Virus record (IMG/VR): IMGVR_UViG_3300008267_000102
Span: 1 to 43,858 of that record
Reading direction: 5' to 3' (one strand)
DNA: 43,858 bases
From: a virus
Of the stretch, positions 6,329 through 13,508 are shown piece by piece. A model generated the notes under the pieces. The model had not been told where the DNA came from and did not search any database. It was given only the letters and a program-made list of their open reading frames with translations. Positions within the stretch are counted from its first letter, which is position 1, and every line of letters begins with the position of its first letter. Made by a program: the position numbers and the translations under genes.

Positions 6329-6687
6329 TGAATAAGCTTACCCGCCAGCAACAGATCGATAAACACAACGCTAAGCATGTCCTAAACCAGTTCATTAAAA
6401 TGTCAGCCGAACGCGACGCACTGTTGGCACAGGTTGTTATTTTGCAGGAGTGCGTTATAGAGGCTGCTGAGCAGTTATGGAATGCCATTGGAGGTCACGC
6501 AAAATATATAACAATTGACGAGGTAAGGCGCATTCAAAAGATTGCGGAAGAAACACCAAACCAATGCCTTCGACAGATAAAGGCAGAGGCAATACTTGGC
6601 GCTATTGAGTTTTTTAAACCAGTTCTCGACATTGATACTGAAGCACTGGAATCATACGCTGAGCGCGTCAGGGCAGGTACGTTATGA
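6328..6687 (+). CDS. Unknown helical early protein
   Basis: A 119-residue, mostly helical protein (NKLTRQQQIDKHNAKHVLNQ...SAERDALLAQVVILQECV). It resembles a class of small coiled-coil-like proteins common in gammaproteobacterial phage early regions, where an N-terminal helix with AERDALLAQ is followed by a variable region and a Tyr-Ala-rich C terminus (ESYAERVRAGTL). No function known. Its last codons form part of a repeated junction sequence shared with the next gene. Confidence 0.7.
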   Translation: MNKLTRQQQIDKHNAKHVLNQFIKMSAERDALLAQVVILQECVIEAAEQLWNAIGGHAKYITIDEVRRIQKIAEETPNQCLRQIKAEAILGAIEFFKPVLDIDTEALESYAERVRAGTL

Positions 6688-6917
6688 GTTTATTCACCAC
6701 TCACTGTTTTACCGTTGACGTTTCGGTAATTTCGTCTATTCAGCATGTTAAAGCTATAAGTCGTACTTTTCCTGCAAAGATAGTCATTCATAACCGAGAA
6801 GGTTTAAAAATAGTCGAGGCCGAGTATCAGAACACAAATGAACTTGCCGAGATTTATGTAGAACTTAGGGCCGCTTGGTTAGCATATACCAAGCGCGTTA
6901 AGGCAGGTACGTTATGA
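6684..6917 (+). CDS. Unknown small early protein
   Basis: A 77-residue protein (MSLFTTHCFTVDVSVISSIQ...). It overlaps both neighbours by ATGA. It ends TKRVKAGTL, almost the same as the ERVRAGTL ending of the previous gene, and the DNA repeat continues into the ribosome binding site of the next gene. No domain recognised. Confidence 0.65.
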   Translation: MSLFTTHCFTVDVSVISSIQHVKAISRTFPAKIVIHNREGLKIVEAEYQNTNELAEIYVELRAAWLAYTKRVKAGTL

Positions 6918-7330
6918 CACTAACCTATCGTGAACGCTGTGATAAGGCTGAGCAAATGCTTAAAGCAGGTGGTACGACTTACAAAGCGGTCAATGCTGTA
7001 ACAGGTATCAGCATACCTAAAATCGCAGCGCTGGCAGAAGCATTGAACGTGTATTCTGTCCGTAAGCATATGCGTGATAGTGACCGCACTAAATTGCTTG
7101 AGATGGTTGAGCAAGGTAAGAACGACACTGAGATCGCAGAGGTAATCGGAGTCCATAAAAGCACCGTGTTAATGTATCGCCGTGCCAATGGTATCAAGTC
7201 GGGTGTCGTTAAAAAGCGGGAACTGATTTACGCATATAAGCGCCAGCACCCGAGAACAACACAGGCTGAGCTGGCCAAGATTTTCAACTGTTCACGGTGC
7301 CAAGTAGGAGTTGCGATTAGAAATGGATAA
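6914..7330 (+). CDS. Multi-HTH DNA-binding protein
   Basis: A 138-residue protein that appears to hold three helix-turn-helix units. The first is about 15-45 (YKAVNAVTGISIPKIAALAE). The second and best is about 55-92 (RTKLLEMVEQGKNDTEIAEV, then IGVHKSTVLMYRRANG), of the resolvase/HTH_38 style. The third is about 100-137 (KRELIYAYKRQHPRTTQAEL, then AKIFNCSRCQVGVAIRN). The third resembles the HTH of the next gene. Likely a transcriptional regulator; its late position in the early operon would suit control of the early-to-middle switch. Confidence 0.75.
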   Translation: MTLTYRERCDKAEQMLKAGGTTYKAVNAVTGISIPKIAALAEALNVYSVRKHMRDSDRTKLLEMVEQGKNDTEIAEVIGVHKSTVLMYRRANGIKSGVVKKRELIYAYKRQHPRTTQAELAKIFNCSRCQVGVAIRNG

Positions 7331-7574
7331 CCTAACACTGACTGAATATCTGGATGATAAAAAGAGGATCAAGCAGTTAGAGAAACAGGTTAGAAAATTA
7401 CAGAATGAAAACGCGGCACTGAGGGCGCTAACTGGGAGGGTCAGACGGAAGTCACGTAAAAACAAAGTGCTTGATGCGTATAAACCAGGGATAACCGGTG
7501 CAGAGCTTGCGAAAATTGCAGGATGCACCGTTCGTTATGCGAATCAAGTCAAACGATTTATCGAAGCCGGTTAA
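7323..7574 (+). CDS. Coiled-coil HTH protein (zipper-like dimeric regulator)
   Basis: An 83-residue protein. Residues ~12-40 form a basic leucine-zipper-like coiled coil (KQLEKQVRKLQNENAALRAL), and residues ~50-83 an HTH (LDAYKPGITGAELAKIAGCT, then VRYANQVKRF) close to the last HTH of the upstream protein. ATG 7323 is preferred over TTG 7311 because AGGAG ends immediately before the TTG, leaving no spacing. The stop codon lies inside the loop of the convergent terminator at 7563-7583. Probably a dimeric DNA-binding regulator. Confidence 0.7.
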   Translation: MDNLTLTEYLDDKKRIKQLEKQVRKLQNENAALRALTGRVRRKSRKNKVLDAYKPGITGAELAKIAGCTVRYANQVKRFIEAG

Positions 7575-7583
7575 TCCGGCTTC
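7563..7583. terminator. Bidirectional terminator holding both stop codons in its loop
   Basis: GAAGCCGG (7563-7570) and CCGGCTTC (7576-7583) form a perfect 8-bp stem with loop TTAAT. The loop holds the plus-strand TAA (7572-7574) and the minus-strand TAA (7571-7573). T-rich flanks follow in both directions (TTAAATTT on plus, TAAATCGTTT on minus). Confidence 0.85.
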
Positions 7584-7897
7584 TTAAATTTACTGGTGAA
7601 CATGGTTTCGAAAGCGTCAATACTGCGACCGCCGAGGTGTCCAGAAATCGCCACCAGCGCATAAGTCATTAATGGGCTAATGTCCATTTCCTGACAAATC
7701 AAAGCGGTCACAACGCCAGCGAATGCCGATATAGACCATTCACCGACAAGCTCATAAATATTGAACTTGGTTTCTTTAGATTTAACGCGACGGATGTAAT
7801 TCACAGTACCACCCCACGCAGCTAAGACAACAAACCAAACATAGCCAGCACCGGTGGTAACGATCTGGCCCAGTAAGTTATTCTCACCATTGTTCAT
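7571..7897 (-). CDS. Holin (three-helix, LydA-like)
   Basis: A 108-residue inner-membrane protein with three likely transmembrane helices: about 12-35 (TTGAGYVWFVVLAAWGGTV), 54-70 (WSISAFAGVVTALICQE) and 73-92 (ISPLMTYALVAISGHLGG). The charged C terminus (FTSKFKKPD) is typical of holins. The GHLGGRSID segment matches a phage holin pattern I know from LydA-like proteins. It is the last gene of the lysis cassette, after endolysin and the spanins, an order less common than holin first. It would time release of the endolysin. Confidence 0.85.
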   Translation of the reverse strand: MNNGENNLLGQIVTTGAGYVWFVVLAAWGGTVNYIRRVKSKETKFNIYELVGEWSISAFAGVVTALICQEMDISPLMTYALVAISGHLGGRSIDAFETMFTSKFKKPD

Positions 7898-8376
7898 TAA
7901 AACCTCACGGCTGCGACGTATTCGGCTTCACAGGTGAGACCCCTGAGTCTGGATTCATCAGCAATTTTTGCAAGCGCGATAGCTCGTTGGTTAACGATGT
8001 TGAACACGTAGGACTGCACAAGGCTGGTAGTGGCGTCTGCCGCGCCATCGGTGATAGTGCTGGCGGTAGTGGCTTTACTGGCGGGTTTACACAGGCTGGC
8101 GGCGTATTGCTGCTGCAAGCTGTCACCAGCATTAACAGTAACAGCATGATCAGCCGTGAGGCGTTCGAGTTCGGTAAGTGCTTCATCGTTAATTCTCTCC
8201 AATTCAGTGACACGTAGATTGTGCAACGTGGTTAGGTGTTCAAGTGCCTGACGGCTTTCATTAGCGGCCTGTAATTTAGCCGTGGTAACATCGTTTTCAG
8301 TAACGCTGATACCGGTCCATGTTCCTAATAAAAAAACCGCCAGCAATAGGCCGAATACAATCCGTAAATCAATCAT
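7897..8376 (-). CDS. Rz: Rz-like inner-membrane spanin
   Basis: A 159-residue protein with an N-terminal membrane anchor (residues 5-22, RIVFGLLLAVFLLGTWTG) and a long periplasmic helix (residues ~30-80, rich in Leu, Glu and Thr heptads). This is the i-spanin plan. It overlaps the endolysin start by 8 bases and contains the whole of the Rz1 gene in another frame. Together with Rz1 it would fuse inner and outer membranes in the last step of lysis. Confidence 0.85.
   Translation of the reverse strand: MIDLRIVFGLLLAVFLLGTWTGISVTENDVTTAKLQAANESRQALEHLTTLHNLRVTELERINDEALTELERLTADHAVTVNAGDSLQQQYAASLCKPASKATTASTITDGAADATTSLVQSYVFNIVNQRAIALAKIADESRLRGLTCEAEYVAAVRF
7905..8186 (-). CDS. Rz1: Rz1-like outer-membrane lipoprotein spanin, embedded in Rz
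   Basis: A 93-residue protein encoded in another frame entirely inside Rz. From the ATG at 8186 it reads MKHLPNSNASRLIMLLLLML, then VTAC, a classic type-II signal peptide with lipobox. The mature part begins CSSNTPPACVNPPVKPLPP, Pro-rich as in other Rz1 proteins. The ATG at 8186 has GGAGAG 8 bases upstream; the upstream in-frame Met at 8213 has no such site. Embedded Rz/Rz1 pairs are a well-known arrangement. Confidence 0.88.
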   Translation of the reverse strand: MKHLPNSNASRLIMLLLLMLVTACSSNTPPACVNPPVKPLPPALSPMARQTPLPALCSPTCSTSLTNELSRLQKLLMNPDSGVSPVKPNTSQP

Positions 8377-8821
8377 TTTGTTTCCACCGTTGATAATCAG
8401 TTAAGTATTTTTCCGGTGTGGCCTTGCCGCCAGCATTCCAGAATCGTTTGCAAAATTCGGCTTGTTCTTGTGGTGTTGATGGCAGTGGTGCCAGGTCCAT
8501 CGCAAGACGCGCCCGAATAAAGATAATAGCAAGAGTGTCATCATTTTCCAAATCGGAAAATTTAACAGTGTCAGGGTTATAACCTGCTTTTTTAAGATAA
8601 CCTTTAATCCGGTCACTGTGTTTCATGACGTCGTTAAATGTCGGTTCTTCCATCTGACCTAAGCCGAGTGCTGGTTTATCAGCGCCGACTTGACGCCGGT
8701 ATTTACCTAAACCAGATTCATGAGCCACGATCATCAGTGTCACGTCACGGGCATTAGTGGTGTAAACCGCCAGCGTCATATAAATACTTTCGATTAGTTT
8801 TTTACATTCAGTGAATTTCAT
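8369..8821 (-). CDS. Endolysin, lytic transglycosylase type
   Basis: A 150-residue protein with the SLT-like catalytic start: IVAHESGLGKYRRQVG with Glu35 as the likely catalytic acid, then GLGQMEEPTFNDVM, the conserved GxGQM segment. It would cleave peptidoglycan glycan strands with anhydro-muramic acid formation. No signal peptide or anchor, so release depends on the holin. The distance from the previous gene (8868) includes a hairpin with a CGGA loop about 20 bases before the start codon. Confidence 0.85.
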   Translation of the reverse strand: MKFTECKKLIESIYMTLAVYTTNARDVTLMIVAHESGLGKYRRQVGADKPALGLGQMEEPTFNDVMKHSDRIKGYLKKAGYNPDTVKFSDLENDDTLAIIFIRARLAMDLAPLPSTPQEQAEFCKRFWNAGGKATPEKYLTDYQRWKQND

Positions 8822-8840
8822 AAATATACCTGGTGAAGAT

Positions 8841-8856
8841 GCGCCGTCCGTGGCGC
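8841..8856 (-). promoter_or_regulatory. Hairpin with ACGGAC loop before the endolysin gene
   Basis: On the mRNA strand GCGCC-ACGGAC-GGCGC forms a 5-bp GC stem with the loop ACGGAC. It lies 12 bases after the fibre gene stop and 20 bases before the endolysin ATG. No T-run follows, so it is not an intrinsic terminator. The loop fits the ANGGAN pattern bound by CsrA/RsmA proteins. The same loop occurs at 11891. Confidence 0.6.
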
Positions 8857-8867
8857 TGGGTTGTTAG

Positions 8868-11468
8868 TTAGTGGAACATTCTACAGGCTTGCACACGTAC
8901 CGAATAACCGGCAGATTGACCGGCAATACCTGCGCCAATATCACGGCTTGCACCTGAGTCTTGGAATGTTTTAATCTCGAAAAATCCACCATCATCTAAA
9001 CAGATAGTGGCGCTACCGTTCAGAATAGGATCATTTGCATCAGAACCAGCTTTAATATGCTGTGCAAATCTGTTACCAGCGTCACCGGCGACCTGAATCC
9101 ACGCCAGTCGATTACCTGACGAATTACCTGCCTGATAACTTACAACATAACTGACCTGCCATACACCTCTGCGACCTGTATTGTTTGTAAATTTACCAGT
9201 GCCGCTATCATACGTTAAACCGGACGAACCGGCATTGTATGAACCGAACGTATCATCTGAATCAAACAATACTGTAGGATTACTACCAGTTGTGACAGTC
9301 TGAACCACATTTCGACGCTTACCAATCGTTGAGCCGATCAGCGGAGTAGTCCAACCGCCAGCACCAGACAGGAACTGGTTACGTGCCGCACTCAACGGTT
9401 TAGGTACAAAACCTTGCCGACCTTCCGCCGTTGCTGTTGCACCAACTAACACGTATTCACCGTAATGAACGCCATTGGCGTTATTGATGATTGGACTACA
9501 TGCCGACACACCTACACCGCCGACGTTCATGACGTCTGTCCAGAATTGATCACTGTCAGTCGGCCTACCGCTAGCAGCAGTGAACGATGCAGAAACTCGG
9601 AATATTGGTGCGTTCCACCAACTACCCGCAACGAATACATCTTTGTCTGCGTATGACGCGCCTTTCGTGTAAACGCCACGCCAGTTCATCGTTGCTTCTA
9701 AAACCGGTTTCCACACAGCGCCTGTAGTACCATAAGCAAAAGCAGTGCCGCCAGTTATAGCTGCAACAGCTTCAACCATTATCCCGCGCATCATTACACG
9801 TTCACCGGCGATGTAAGCGTTAGCCTGCACCCATTGCGGTAAATAAACGCCCCACGTTGCTTGAGTAGCGCTAACAGCAACAGGCACTTGACCGGCAGTT
9901 GGTGCATTCGTGGTTGTGATAGTGCTTGGTGTTACAGCAGTCTGTGTAGGTAACTGAACAATCTCTAATTCAGAGAAGTGCCCAGTAGCAGTAACCGATG
10001 TCTGTAATGAGCCGCCCGAGGTCTGGAAAGTGTGCAGGTCAATTAAATCACCTACAGCAAGTCCCATAGTTTCTTCAACATGAATTGTTACTGTATTCAC
10101 ATCAACAGGGGCAGATGCTGCTGTTGTTACTGTTACCCCATTTTTCTGAATGAAGGCTTGGCGGATACCATTAGAGTTACCATCATAACTTACCCTACCC
10201 CTAACTCTGTAGAGTCCAGTCTGGGTAATAGCAAATCTGTTGTTGGCGCTATCCCAAGCTGCGGATGCGTTTACAGCAGTAAATCCTGTAACTTTAGTTG
10301 CCACGTTATGTGGTATGGACTGTTTGGCCGCTTGCTTATATGTACCTAGATCTAATGCAGTACCTGACAGTGTAGATCCTACCTGCCTCCATGTAGCGCC
10401 AGATGTACCAGTGGTCCATGCAGTGTTAGCCGCAATATCAGCATTAGCCATGTAAACCAGGTTATCAGTATAGCGAACCAGTGCGCTTGATTTGTACGCA
10501 TTGGCAATAGCCCAGGTCGGTGCAATAAACGGGTGAGCGTGGTCAGACCGCGCGGCAGTATCAGCAGTACCTACAGCGCCAGCGGCAGATGCAGCAACAC
10601 CAGCAGTGCTACCGACAGCGGCTTTAGCGTCAACCAGCGCTTTTAACGCTTTACCTTGTTCAGCAGATAGCGCCACACTGGTTCCGCCATCAGCAAGGTT
10701 ATTGACCAGCGGTAACGTGTTAGGCACTCGTTGCCATGCTGTGCCATTACTAATCAGCCAATCACCGATACCGAAATCGACTGATGTACCAGTGATATTT
10801 CTGGTTCCAGCAACATCAACACGGTAGAAAAAACCGTTATTAGCAGGTGCGGCAGCGGCAATAGCAGGTACGTTAGTACTGGCATTCCATGTGCCTTGCC
10901 ATTTCAAACCAGCAAGTAGTGAATCAGGGATCTGACTCGCTAATAATTTACGGTCAGTACCTAGCGTTGCAATACCTGATGGCTGGTCCTTTTCAGTAGC
11001 AGGAATACCGGCATCATTACCCCACGGCATAATATTACTACCTACAACACCTGTATCGTTGAAGCGGCGTAAATTCCAGATTTTACGACCATTCGCGGTG
11101 CCTTCTCGCGCATAAACACTTACACCGGCTTTAAGCACAGTGCCGGTACGCATATCTATGGATCGTGTCCATGTACCGTTAAATAACGTACCAGGTGTTA
11201 TGACTGTAAAGATACCGTCTAAACCACCGGTTGCATGTAATACGCGATCACCAGCAACCAGCGTTACACCATCAACAACAGCGGGTGCATTAATTGCATC
11301 GTTAGTGCCATCTGCAATAGTGCCGCCAGTGTGAACAACTCGCACTGATTGCAACATTGCCATTGCTTGCAACGCTGCAACGAAGTCGTACAGTTCAGTT
11401 GCATTATCATTGGCTTTCGCCATTTCAGCACCCCAGGTACTCGGGGCTGAGTGTATTTGTTTTGGCAT
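8868..11468 (-). CDS. Large tail fibre with C1q-like and carbohydrate-binding-like modules
   Basis: An 866-residue protein. The N-terminal ~160 residues hold a repetitive beta region (GDRVLHATGGLDGIFTVITP) like those near tail attachment domains. A first C1q/TNF-like jelly roll is at about 385-510 (ITQTGLYRVRGRVSYDGNSN, IQKNGVTV). A second closes the protein at about 720-866 (GVWQVSYVVSYQAGNSSGNR, LAWIQVAGD). Between are three short Trp-rich modules resembling CBM5/12 (WAIANAYKSSALVRYTDNLV, WVQANAYIAGERVMMRG and WRGVYTKGASYADKDVFVAG). C1q-like ends and CBM-like modules are common in receptor-binding fibres, so this is a strong candidate adhesin. Confidence 0.75.
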   Translation of the reverse strand: MPKQIHSAPSTWGAEMAKANDNATELYDFVAALQAMAMLQSVRVVHTGGTIADGTNDAINAPAVVDGVTLVAGDRVLHATGGLDGIFTVITPGTLFNGTWTRSIDMRTGTVLKAGVSVYAREGTANGRKIWNLRRFNDTGVVGSNIMPWGNDAGIPATEKDQPSGIATLGTDRKLLASQIPDSLLAGLKWQGTWNASTNVPAIAAAAPANNGFFYRVDVAGTRNITGTSVDFGIGDWLISNGTAWQRVPNTLPLVNNLADGGTSVALSAEQGKALKALVDAKAAVGSTAGVAASAAGAVGTADTAARSDHAHPFIAPTWAIANAYKSSALVRYTDNLVYMANADIAANTAWTTGTSGATWRQVGSTLSGTALDLGTYKQAAKQSIPHNVATKVTGFTAVNASAAWDSANNRFAITQTGLYRVRGRVSYDGNSNGIRQAFIQKNGVTVTTAASAPVDVNTVTIHVEETMGLAVGDLIDLHTFQTSGGSLQTSVTATGHFSELEIVQLPTQTAVTPSTITTTNAPTAGQVPVAVSATQATWGVYLPQWVQANAYIAGERVMMRGIMVEAVAAITGGTAFAYGTTGAVWKPVLEATMNWRGVYTKGASYADKDVFVAGSWWNAPIFRVSASFTAASGRPTDSDQFWTDVMNVGGVGVSACSPIINNANGVHYGEYVLVGATATAEGRQGFVPKPLSAARNQFLSGAGGWTTPLIGSTIGKRRNVVQTVTTGSNPTVLFDSDDTFGSYNAGSSGLTYDSGTGKFTNNTGRRGVWQVSYVVSYQAGNSSGNRLAWIQVAGDAGNRFAQHIKAGSDANDPILNGSATICLDDGGFFEIKTFQDSGASRDIGAGIAGQSAGYSVRVQACRMFH

Positions 11469-11636
11469 TTAATTTTCTCCGATTAATTCAGTTGGAATGT
11501 CCAGCACCGTATCGAGTAACAAAATAGTGTTAGTAACAGGAGGTTGTATCGAACCTTCGCCGGATATTAACGACAGTTCAGTTATTTCAGGTTCTGACAA
11601 ACCCCGAGTAGTTAAACCAGCTTTAACTAAGCTCAT
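11469..11636 (-). CDS. Small unknown protein (55 aa) upstream of the fibre gene
   Basis: MSLVKAGLTTRGLSEPEI is followed by LLLDTVLDIPTELIGEN. The stop codon is directly followed by the ATG of the fibre gene at 11468, and the start is two bases after the stop of the preceding gene, so it is tightly packed in the operon. No domain recognised; perhaps a fibre-linked or chaperone-like protein. Confidence 0.65.
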   Translation of the reverse strand: MSLVKAGLTTRGLSEPEITELSLISGEGSIQPPVTNTILLLDTVLDIPTELIGEN

Positions 11637-11637
11637 G

Positions 11638-11871
11638 TTACACCAGCCTGAATGTTGTACCGTTTAAAGGCGTGAATTTTAATGGTACTTGCATGGTCAA
11701 CCGGTAATTACCTGTTGCAGTAATCGCGGTATCAGCAATAGTGTAATCAGCAGGATCACTGCTGTTATCAACCATAGAGGCTTTAATGGTTAGTGAGTTA
11801 CCCGATACAATAAGTGTCCGGTTAATACCAACATAATCTTTAGGCCATAAAATTACTTCAGAGTTGTACAT
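11638..11871 (-). CDS. Small tail-region protein
   Basis: A 77-residue protein starting MYNSEVILWPKDYVGINRT. The ATG at 11871 has a strong AAGGGG site 7 bases upstream; the in-frame upstream ATG at 11907 is inside a hairpin and is rejected. The composition (strands, ADYTIADTAITATGNYRL) suggests a small beta domain, as in many fibre-adjacent proteins of siphoviruses. Function unknown. Confidence 0.65.
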   Translation of the reverse strand: MYNSEVILWPKDYVGINRTLIVSGNSLTIKASMVDNSSDPADYTIADTAITATGNYRLTMQVPLKFTPLNGTTFRLV

Positions 11872-11890
11872 AGTTTTACCCCTTAGAATT

Positions 11891-11908
11891 GGTGCCATCC
11901 GTGGCACC
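11891..11908 (-). promoter_or_regulatory. Hairpin with ACGGAT loop between tail genes
   Basis: GGTGCC-ACGGAT-GGCACC on the mRNA strand, with an A-T pair possible at the loop edge (7-bp stem, CGGA tetraloop). It starts six bases after the deacetylase gene stop and ends 20 bases before the next ATG. No T-run follows. It matches the hairpin at 8841 in loop sequence and position. Confidence 0.65.
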
Positions 11909-11913
11909 GGTAT

Positions 11914-13284
11914 TTAGAAATCACCGTAAATTGTATCGGTTGCTACAAAATCACGCATATGAACGGCTTCTAGACGACCCGCGTCAATTTCCGCTTTCAC
12001 AGCATTTGCTAGTGTAGTCATGTCTGATACTCGAATGTCAATTTCACCCATAGCGTTTTGAGGTGTGTCACTAGGCTTAACTTGATGGAACACTAAGAAG
12101 AAATCTAAACCATATAATGCACACTGCTGGATATAACTAACAATGTTTGAAATGTTAATTGCTTCAAGTGCATCAGTACCCGCCCATTTATGACCAATGC
12201 GAGGCATAGCTAATCGCTGATACTTACTTACAACATCCTGATTGTAAACAAACGGTCGTTGTGAAATAGGCATTATTGTTGCAGAGCGGGCAGCGTTAAC
12301 CATACCATCTTCAACCATTGCATCAAGCAAACTTAAATCATTTGGAAATCTTTGAAACTCACCCTGGGGATAAACATAACAACGGTCGTCACCGTTTTCC
12401 ACCAGGTTGTTATCTCTGAGATATTTAATGTTGTAACGTATATCGTCGATAGCAGCCTTAGGCCAATTAAGACCCGCATATTTACTAACGAGTGAACCAT
12501 TACCACCGATTGGGCCATGCGCCACACAGCTATTACCAGAGCCTTTCCACATCTTTAATTCGTCTAAACTCATGTAAGTAGAGTTTTTGTTAACTTCGGA
12601 TGCAATCACGGCCATTGTTTGTGGTACACCTACTTTTTTCCATACTGCGTGACCTAATTTATAGCTAGACGTGTAACCGTCGTCGTACATTACGCAAACA
12701 CGCCCGCGTTTAGGTTGTTGACCTACACCTACGGCGAACAGCCACACTGAAAACTCACCTGCTGTTGCAGGATTTAACTGTAAGCGTAGTTGGGACATTT
12801 CAAAACTGGTTGGTGTAGCGATTGTGCCAACGGTGTCTGTGTTACCTGCGTTAAAATGATAAGTTAAAGCGCCACCCTGTTCTAAGCTGCTATTCTGCTG
12901 TTCCGAAGTTGCCTGAATTGCACGACGTCCACGACGGTAGTTAGCTGCTGGTGTACCAAATATTGCTAATAATTCTACTGTACCTAAGTTGGTCAATGAT
13001 TGCGAACCGTATAAACTTAGGAACATATCGCCTTCATATCTTACACCCGCCATACTTGTAATATTCAAAGCGCAATACGCTGAGGCTGTCACCTTTATGC
13101 CTTTCATACCGTTAGGCGCAACACCTTCAGTTATGACCGGTGCCCCTGCTAACACCGCATAATTGAAGGTGTTTGATGGTATTAATTGTGTGTAAGGTAA
13201 GTTTTTAGCGCTAATTTTTTCCTGAAATAAAGGATAGCCACCAGCAATACCTTTAGCTGATTGTAAGTTTCTTAAATTTGTCAT
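11914..13284 (-). CDS. Tailspike with NodB-type polysaccharide deacetylase domain
   Basis: A 456-residue protein. The N-terminal ~180 residues are beta-rich and resemble a jelly-roll/particle-binding region. From about residue 190 the chain enters a NodB homology domain: RGRVCVMYDDGYTSSYK carries the Asp-Asp pair of motif 1, and SCVAHGPIGG holds a His in the position of motif 2. Further on, RCYVYPQGEF matches the Y(F)xxPxG strand of motif 3. NodB enzymes remove acetyl groups from polysaccharides using a metal. In a phage the likely substrate is an acetylated capsule, O-antigen or exopolysaccharide. Motif 2 looks imperfect, so activity is not assured. Confidence 0.8.
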   Translation of the reverse strand: MTNLRNLQSAKGIAGGYPLFQEKISAKNLPYTQLIPSNTFNYAVLAGAPVITEGVAPNGMKGIKVTASAYCALNITSMAGVRYEGDMFLSLYGSQSLTNLGTVELLAIFGTPAANYRRGRRAIQATSEQQNSSLEQGGALTYHFNAGNTDTVGTIATPTSFEMSQLRLQLNPATAGEFSVWLFAVGVGQQPKRGRVCVMYDDGYTSSYKLGHAVWKKVGVPQTMAVIASEVNKNSTYMSLDELKMWKGSGNSCVAHGPIGGNGSLVSKYAGLNWPKAAIDDIRYNIKYLRDNNLVENGDDRCYVYPQGEFQRFPNDLSLLDAMVEDGMVNAARSATIMPISQRPFVYNQDVVSKYQRLAMPRIGHKWAGTDALEAINISNIVSYIQQCALYGLDFFLVFHQVKPSDTPQNAMGEIDIRVSDMTTLANAVKAEIDAGRLEAVHMRDFVATDTIYGDF

Positions 13285-13292
13285 GACACTTT

Positions 13293-13508
13293 CTAACCTC
13301 TCAATTGATAAAATTGTCTCACAGCATTATAAGCCTGCAACGGAATAACTGCATAGTACCCATCAGTATTGTGAGTTAAATAATCACCGGTAGCTGGTCT
13401 GTATTTACAAAACCAATCGTCGGTCATGTGAACACTGACAGATCCTGTGTGAATTTTCCAGCCGTCAATTTCAGACACAACGGCTGTGATACGTGTAATG
13501 AATGACAT
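13293..13508 (-). CDS. Small unknown protein between helicase and spike genes
   Basis: A 71-residue protein, MSFITRITAVVSEIDGWKIH..., predicted beta-rich with aromatic residues (DDWFCKYRPATGDYL). It overlaps the helicase stop region (start 13508, helicase end 13508) and is separated from the spike gene by 8 bases containing AGAGG. Unrecognised; the sequence style is like small phage head-tail or accessory proteins with a single beta barrel. Confidence 0.6.
   Translation of the reverse strand: MSFITRITAVVSEIDGWKIHTGSVSVHMTDDWFCKYRPATGDYLTHNTDGYYAVIPLQAYNAVRQFYQLRG

Noticed and set aside
8187-8213. Longer start for Rz1
   Set aside because: The ATG at 8186 has GGAGAG upstream and places the signal peptide at the N terminus.
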